From Patulibacter americanus DSM 16676 (lineage in GTDB: Bacteria; Actinomycetota; Thermoleophilia; Solirubrobacterales; Solirubrobacteraceae), in the NCBI RefSeq assembly GCF_000420025.1, contig NZ_ATUD01000014.1:1-64000 (forward strand): a DNA stretch of 64,000 nucleotides. The letters run 5' to 3'. Of this stretch, positions 60,525 through 64,000 are shown one piece after another (the stretch's first letter is position 1; every line of letters starts with the position of its first letter). A program made the translations under genes and the position numbers. The notes beneath the pieces are model-generated. The model was not told the DNA's origin, made no database searches, and saw nothing but the letters and a program-made list of their open reading frames with translations.

Positions 60525-61750
60525 CGTGTCGACTCCTGGTCCGTCGGCTGGGTGATCCGCGCCTCGCCCGGCGCCGGGAGGTCCCCGGGGTCCCCGGTTT
60601 GGGCCCGGGCCGCGGTCTCCGCGGCGGTCATGGCCGCGGTCGCGGCGGCGGGCTGCGGCGACACCGGGACGGCGACCGGGTCGGGCGGCGATCCCGCGAC
60701 CGGGTCGAAGGGTCCCCCCACGGAGAACGGCCGCACGGGGCACGCGGTGCTCCCGGCGTCCGGCGCCGCGGCGTCGACGGGCTGCAGCACCATCGGCACC
60801 GATGTGCACCCGGGGCGCGCGTGGGCGCAGCGCGGCGCGAACACGCAGCCCGGCAGCACGTCCGTCAGCTCCGGCGGGTAGCCCGGGATGCCCTCGCGGC
60901 GGACGGGGTTGCCCGCCGACTCCATGTCGGGCACGGAATCGAGCAGCGCCTTCGTGTAGGGGTGCTGCGGGTCGGCGTAGATCCGCTCGACCGGGCCGGT
61001 CTCGACGACGTGCCCGCCGTACATCACGCAGACGCGGTCGCAGACCTGGGCGATCACGCCGAAGTCGTGCGAGACGACGAGGACGGCCATGCCGAGCTCG
61101 CGCCGCATGTCGGTGAGCAGGTCGAGGATCTGCGCCTGGGTCGTGACGTCGAGCGCGGTCGTCGGCTCGTCCGCCAGCAGCAGCCGCGGCCGCGAGGCCG
61201 TGGCCAGGGCGATCATCACCCGCTGGCGCATGCCGCCGGAGAGCTCGTGCGGGTAGGAGAGGTAGCGGCGCTCCGGGTCGGGGATGCCGACGCGTTCCAG
61301 GAGCGCGATCCCCTCGGCCCGGGCCTCGGCCTTCGACATCCCGCGATTGGCCCGCAGCGTCTCGCGCAGGTGGTCGCCGATCCGCATGACGGGGTTCAGC
61401 GAGCTGAACGGGTCCTGGTAGATCATCCCGACGTCGTGGGCGCGGAAGTCGCGCAGCTCCTTCGACGACATGGCGAGCACGTCGCGCCCCTCGAAGTCGA
61501 CCGTGCCCGCCGTGACCCGCCCGGGTGCGCCGATCAGGCGCATGATCGACCGGCAGGTGAGGCTCTTGCCCGAGCCCGACTCGCCGATCAGACCGACGAT
61601 CTCGCCCGGCGCGATGGTCAGGCCGACGTCCTTGACGGCCACGAGCGGAGCGTCGGCCGGGCCGAACTCGACCCGCAGGCCGTCGACGGAGAGCAGCGCG
61701 TCGGTGGTCGCGTCCGCGACGCCCGGGAGGTCCTGCGCCACGGCGGTCAT
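60521..61750 (-). CDS. Oligopeptide/dipeptide ABC transporter ATPase (OppD/DppD)
   Basis: 409 residues, about 60 more than usual. Walker [37 protein letters not shown], signature [15 protein letters not shown], Walker [20 protein letters not shown]-loop VVSHDFGVI. The C-terminal domain has the family cysteines ([15 protein letters not shown] and a later ACPV), which I recall binding an iron-sulfur cluster in studied Dpp ATPases. A Pro/Ala-rich tail of about 75 residues is additional. ATG 61750 overlaps the OppC-type stop. Confidence 0.92.
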
Positions 61751-62622
61751 GCGCCACCCCCTCGCAGCTCGCCGTCGGACAACCCGTCGCCGATCAGGCC
61801 CACCCCCACGCCGAAGACCACGAGCACGAGCCCGGGCAGGGTGGTGATCCACCAGGCGTTGAGCAGGTTCGCCTGCCCCTCGGCGATGATCGTGCCGAGC
61901 TCGGCGTTCGGGGGCTGCATGCCCAGGCCGAGGTACGACAGGCCCGCGAGCAGCAGCAGGTTCACCACGAGGTCGACCGTGGAGTAGATGAGGCTGGAGC
62001 GCATGAGGTTCGGCACGGCGTGGCGAAGGATCGCCCGCCGGCGGGTGTAGCCCAGCGCGGTCGTGGCGAGCATGAACGGCTGCTCGCGCAGGACGAGCAT
62101 CTCGGACCGTGCGAGGCGGGCGTAGAGCGCCCAGGCCACGATCGGCACGCCGATCATGATCCCCGTGAGCCCCGGCCCGACGATCGCGACGATCGCGATC
62201 ACCAGGACGATGAACGGGAACGCGATCGTGATGTCGATGATGCGCGAGATCACGAGGTCGACCTTGCCCCCGAAGTAGCCGGCGATGGCGCCCATGAGGA
62301 CGCCGATCGGCAGCGGCACGTACGTGATGAAGAGGACGACGGCGAGGTCGATCCGCAGGCCGTAGAGGGTGCGGGAGAACACGTCGCGACCCGTGTCGTC
62401 CGTGCCCATCGGGTGCGCCAGGGACGGGCCCTGCAGCTGGGCGTTGAAGTCGAGGTCGTTCTGCCCGTAGGGGGCGAGGAGCGGGGCGAAGACCGCCGCG
62501 AACACGAGGATCCCGACGAGCACGCCGCCGATCCGGACGGGCAGCGGCTGTCGCCACACCCGGCGGAGCAGGCGGCCGGCGGCGGACGGCCGCGCGGGAG
62601 GGGTGAGGGTGGCGGTGCTCAT
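61747..62622 (-). CDS. Oligopeptide/dipeptide ABC transporter permease (OppC/DppC)
   Basis: 291 residues, six membrane segments. The N-terminal FAPLLAPYGQNDLDFNAQLQ, the family motif HPMGTDDTGRDVFSRTLYG, the coupling region ALGYTRRRAILRHAVPNLM, and GLSYLGLGMQPPNAELGTII are typical of OppC/DppC. ATG 62622 overlaps the OppB-type stop (ATGA). Confidence 0.93.
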   Translation of the reverse strand: MSTATLTPPARPSAAGRLLRRVWRQPLPVRIGGVLVGILVFAAVFAPLLAPYGQNDLDFNAQLQGPSLAHPMGTDDTGRDVFSRTLYGLRIDLAVVLFITYVPLPIGVLMGAIAGYFGGKVDLVISRIIDITIAFPFIVLVIAIVAIVGPGLTGIMIGVPIVAWALYARLARSEMLVLREQPFMLATTALGYTRRRAILRHAVPNLMRSSLIYSTVDLVVNLLLLAGLSYLGLGMQPPNAELGTIIAEGQANLLNAWWITTLPGLVLVVFGVGVGLIGDGLSDGELRGGGA

Positions 62623-63560
62623 CGCTTGGCCAGTCGGACGCGGGGATCGATGGTGGCTTGCAGCAGGTCGGTGGCGAGGCTCAGCAGGACGACGGCGGCG
62701 CCGGCGATCAGCGCGATGGCCTGCACGAGCTCGTAGTCCCGGGCGCGGACGCTCTCGACGAGCAGGGATCCGGCACCCGGGATCTGGAAGACGCTCTCGA
62801 CGACGACGGTCCCGCCGATGAGGAACCCGATGTCGACGGAGAGGACGGTGATCGTCGCCATCACCGCGTTGCGCAGGGCGTGGCGGCCGACGACGCGCCA
62901 CTCGCCCAGGCCGCGGGAGCGCGCCGCGTCGATGTACTCCGTCTGGAGCACCTCGAGCAGGCTGGAGCGCAGGGTCCGGACGACCACCACCGCGAGGGAG
63001 AGCCCGAGCGTGACCGCGGGCAGGGTCAGCGTGCGGAGGATCCCCCCGATCCCGCTCTCGTAGCCCGAGACGGGGAACCACTTCAGGCTCAGGCCGAAGA
63101 TCAGCGCGAGCATCAGCCCGAGCCAGAACGCGGGCATCGCGAACGCGAAGGTCGTGACGAGGCGGATGCCGTTGTCGACGACGCCGTTGGGCCGCAGCGC
63201 CGCGATGATCGCCAGCGGCACGCCGATCACGAGCGCCACGAACAGGCCGTAGACGATGAGGATCGCGCTCGGCGCGAGGCGCTGGCCGATGATCTCGGTG
63301 ACGGGCGCGTTCTGCGCCACGGACAGGCCGAGGTCGCCGGTGACGACGCCGCCGAGGAAGTCGCCGAACTGCGTGAGCAGCGGCCGGTCGAGGCCGAGCT
63401 GGCCGCGCACCTCGGCGACCGCCTCCGGGGTCCCGCGGCCGCCCAGCGCGAGCTGGACGGGGTCGCCGGGGACGAGGTGGATCATGAAGAAGGTGACGAC
63501 CGCGAGCCCGAAGAGGACTCCGACGCTCAGGGCCAGTCGGCGGAGGACGTAGAGGGTCAT
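62619..63560 (-). CDS. Oligopeptide/dipeptide ABC transporter permease (OppB/DppB)
   Basis: 313 residues, six membrane segments. It opens with VLRRLALSVGVLFGLAVVTF and the FMIHLVPGDPVQLALGG motif, has the coupling region YIDAARSRGLGEWRVVGRHA, and FLIGGTVVVESVFQIPGAGS near the end, all typical of OppB/DppB. The binding-protein gene ends 31 bp upstream. Confidence 0.94.
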   Translation of the reverse strand: MTLYVLRRLALSVGVLFGLAVVTFFMIHLVPGDPVQLALGGRGTPEAVAEVRGQLGLDRPLLTQFGDFLGGVVTGDLGLSVAQNAPVTEIIGQRLAPSAILIVYGLFVALVIGVPLAIIAALRPNGVVDNGIRLVTTFAFAMPAFWLGLMLALIFGLSLKWFPVSGYESGIGGILRTLTLPAVTLGLSLAVVVVRTLRSSLLEVLQTEYIDAARSRGLGEWRVVGRHALRNAVMATITVLSVDIGFLIGGTVVVESVFQIPGAGSLLVESVRARDYELVQAIALIAGAAVVLLSLATDLLQATIDPRVRLAKR

Positions 63561-63591
63561 GGGGCTCCTGGGCTCGCGGTCGCCGGGGGGG

Positions 63592-64000
63592 CTAGCGGCT
63601 CGCCTTGGCGGTGGTCAGCCAGGTGTTCTCGAGGTGGTCGGCCCCGAGCGCGTTGATGTCGGTGCCGCACACGTTCGTGCGGTGCGCGGTGATCGACGGC
63701 AGGTTGATGACGTTGATGACCGGGGTCTGGTCGAGCATCGCCTTCTGGATCACGGGCCACTGCTTCGCGCGCTCCGCCTCGTCGGGCGTCGTCGCGAACG
63801 TCTTGACCATCTTCGTGATCGCCGGGTCGCTCCAGTTCGAGAAGAACCCGTTCGTGCCGCTCGCCGGGTCCGCGAGGAAGCCCGCGTACTCGTCGGGGAC
63901 CGTCAGGTCGCTCGTGAACTGGGCGTACGGGATCGTCATGTCGTAGTCGCCCGAGTTGAAGCGGTCGGTGCCGGTGGCGCCGTCCTCCTCGATGAGCTTG
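63592..64000 (-). CDS. Solute-binding protein family 5, C-terminal part (runs off window)
   Basis: The last 135 residues of a family 5 peptide/nickel-type binding protein; the start lies beyond the right edge. Seen are DRFNSGDYDM with TIPYAQFTSD, TNGFFSNWSDPAITKMV, AERAKQWPVIQKAMLDQTP and the closing YVFVxLP-like VINVINLPSITAHRTNVCG. It should deliver the ligand to the four transporter genes that follow on the same strand. Confidence 0.88.
   Translation of the reverse strand, partial: KLIEEDGATGTDRFNSGDYDMTIPYAQFTSDLTVPDEYAGFLADPASGTNGFFSNWSDPAITKMVKTFATTPDEAERAKQWPVIQKAMLDQTPVINVINLPSITAHRTNVCGTDINALGADHLENTWLTTAKASR

Overview
The window is one contiguous, very GC-rich stretch of bacterial chromosome with about 52 protein genes, no RNA genes, no insertion sequences and no CRISPR array. 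Gene content (NYN protein, PRISE-type reductase, DUF2236 oxygenase, WhiG/FliA-type sigma factor, many secreted proteins ending in a cationic beta-rich domain) and heavy use of GTG starts point to an actinobacterium, probably class Thermoleophilia (Solirubrobacterales/Patulibacter-like). That placement is inference. About a third of the genes have a TANNNT hexamer 6-7 nt before the start codon, so leaderless mRNAs look common; I used this to choose starts.

Layout. 0-3.7 kb: superoxide dismutase (cut by the window edge) behind a MerR-like promoter, an AraC regulator head-to-head with an ABM-cupin fusion, a second cupin protein, a TetR regulator. 3.8-7.6 kb: a sulfonate operon, ssuD-ssuC-ssuBA, in which ATPase and binding protein are one polypeptide. 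8-25 kb: housekeeping and hypothetical genes (lipoprotein, siroheme dehydrogenase, rarA, a GIY-YIG/DUF4357 protein, M20 peptidase, a degenerate kinase-like ATPase domain, PRISE reductase, NYN protein, a protein built from about 27 decapeptide repeats, methylmalonyl-CoA epimerase, diacylglycerol kinase facing a PAP2 phosphatase, ychF). 25-35 kb: a secreted beta-helix protein, a kup potassium transporter broken by a one-base frameshift, an SLC13-type carrier, SpoIID/LytB, a GH2 glycosidase. 35.5-42 kb: three paralogues of an uncharacterised family with duplication scars, around an ABC exporter and its two-component system. 42-45.5 kb: fumC, an AhpD-like protein, a MATE pump.

45.6-58.3 kb looks like a phosphate island: PhoA, a DUF892-LEA fusion, PPK2, and two PhoX-type phosphatases flanking a 1,500-residue GH92 enzyme. 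The phoA, GH92 and second phoX promoters share GCAACA-N17-TCGTA; for phoA and GH92 this is the last unit of an 11-bp direct-repeat array resembling actinobacterial PHO boxes. The GH92 protein has Gln where family mannosidases have the catalytic-acid Glu, the same change I recall for the GH92 enzyme that cleaves mannose-1-phospho-6-mannose. My main hypothesis is that this locus strips mannose caps from phosphomannans outside the cell so that PhoX/PhoA can release phosphate, with PPK2 handling polyphosphate inside.

58.5-64 kb: a WhiG/FliA-class sigma factor and a five-gene oligopeptide ABC operon (oppA cut by the window edge).
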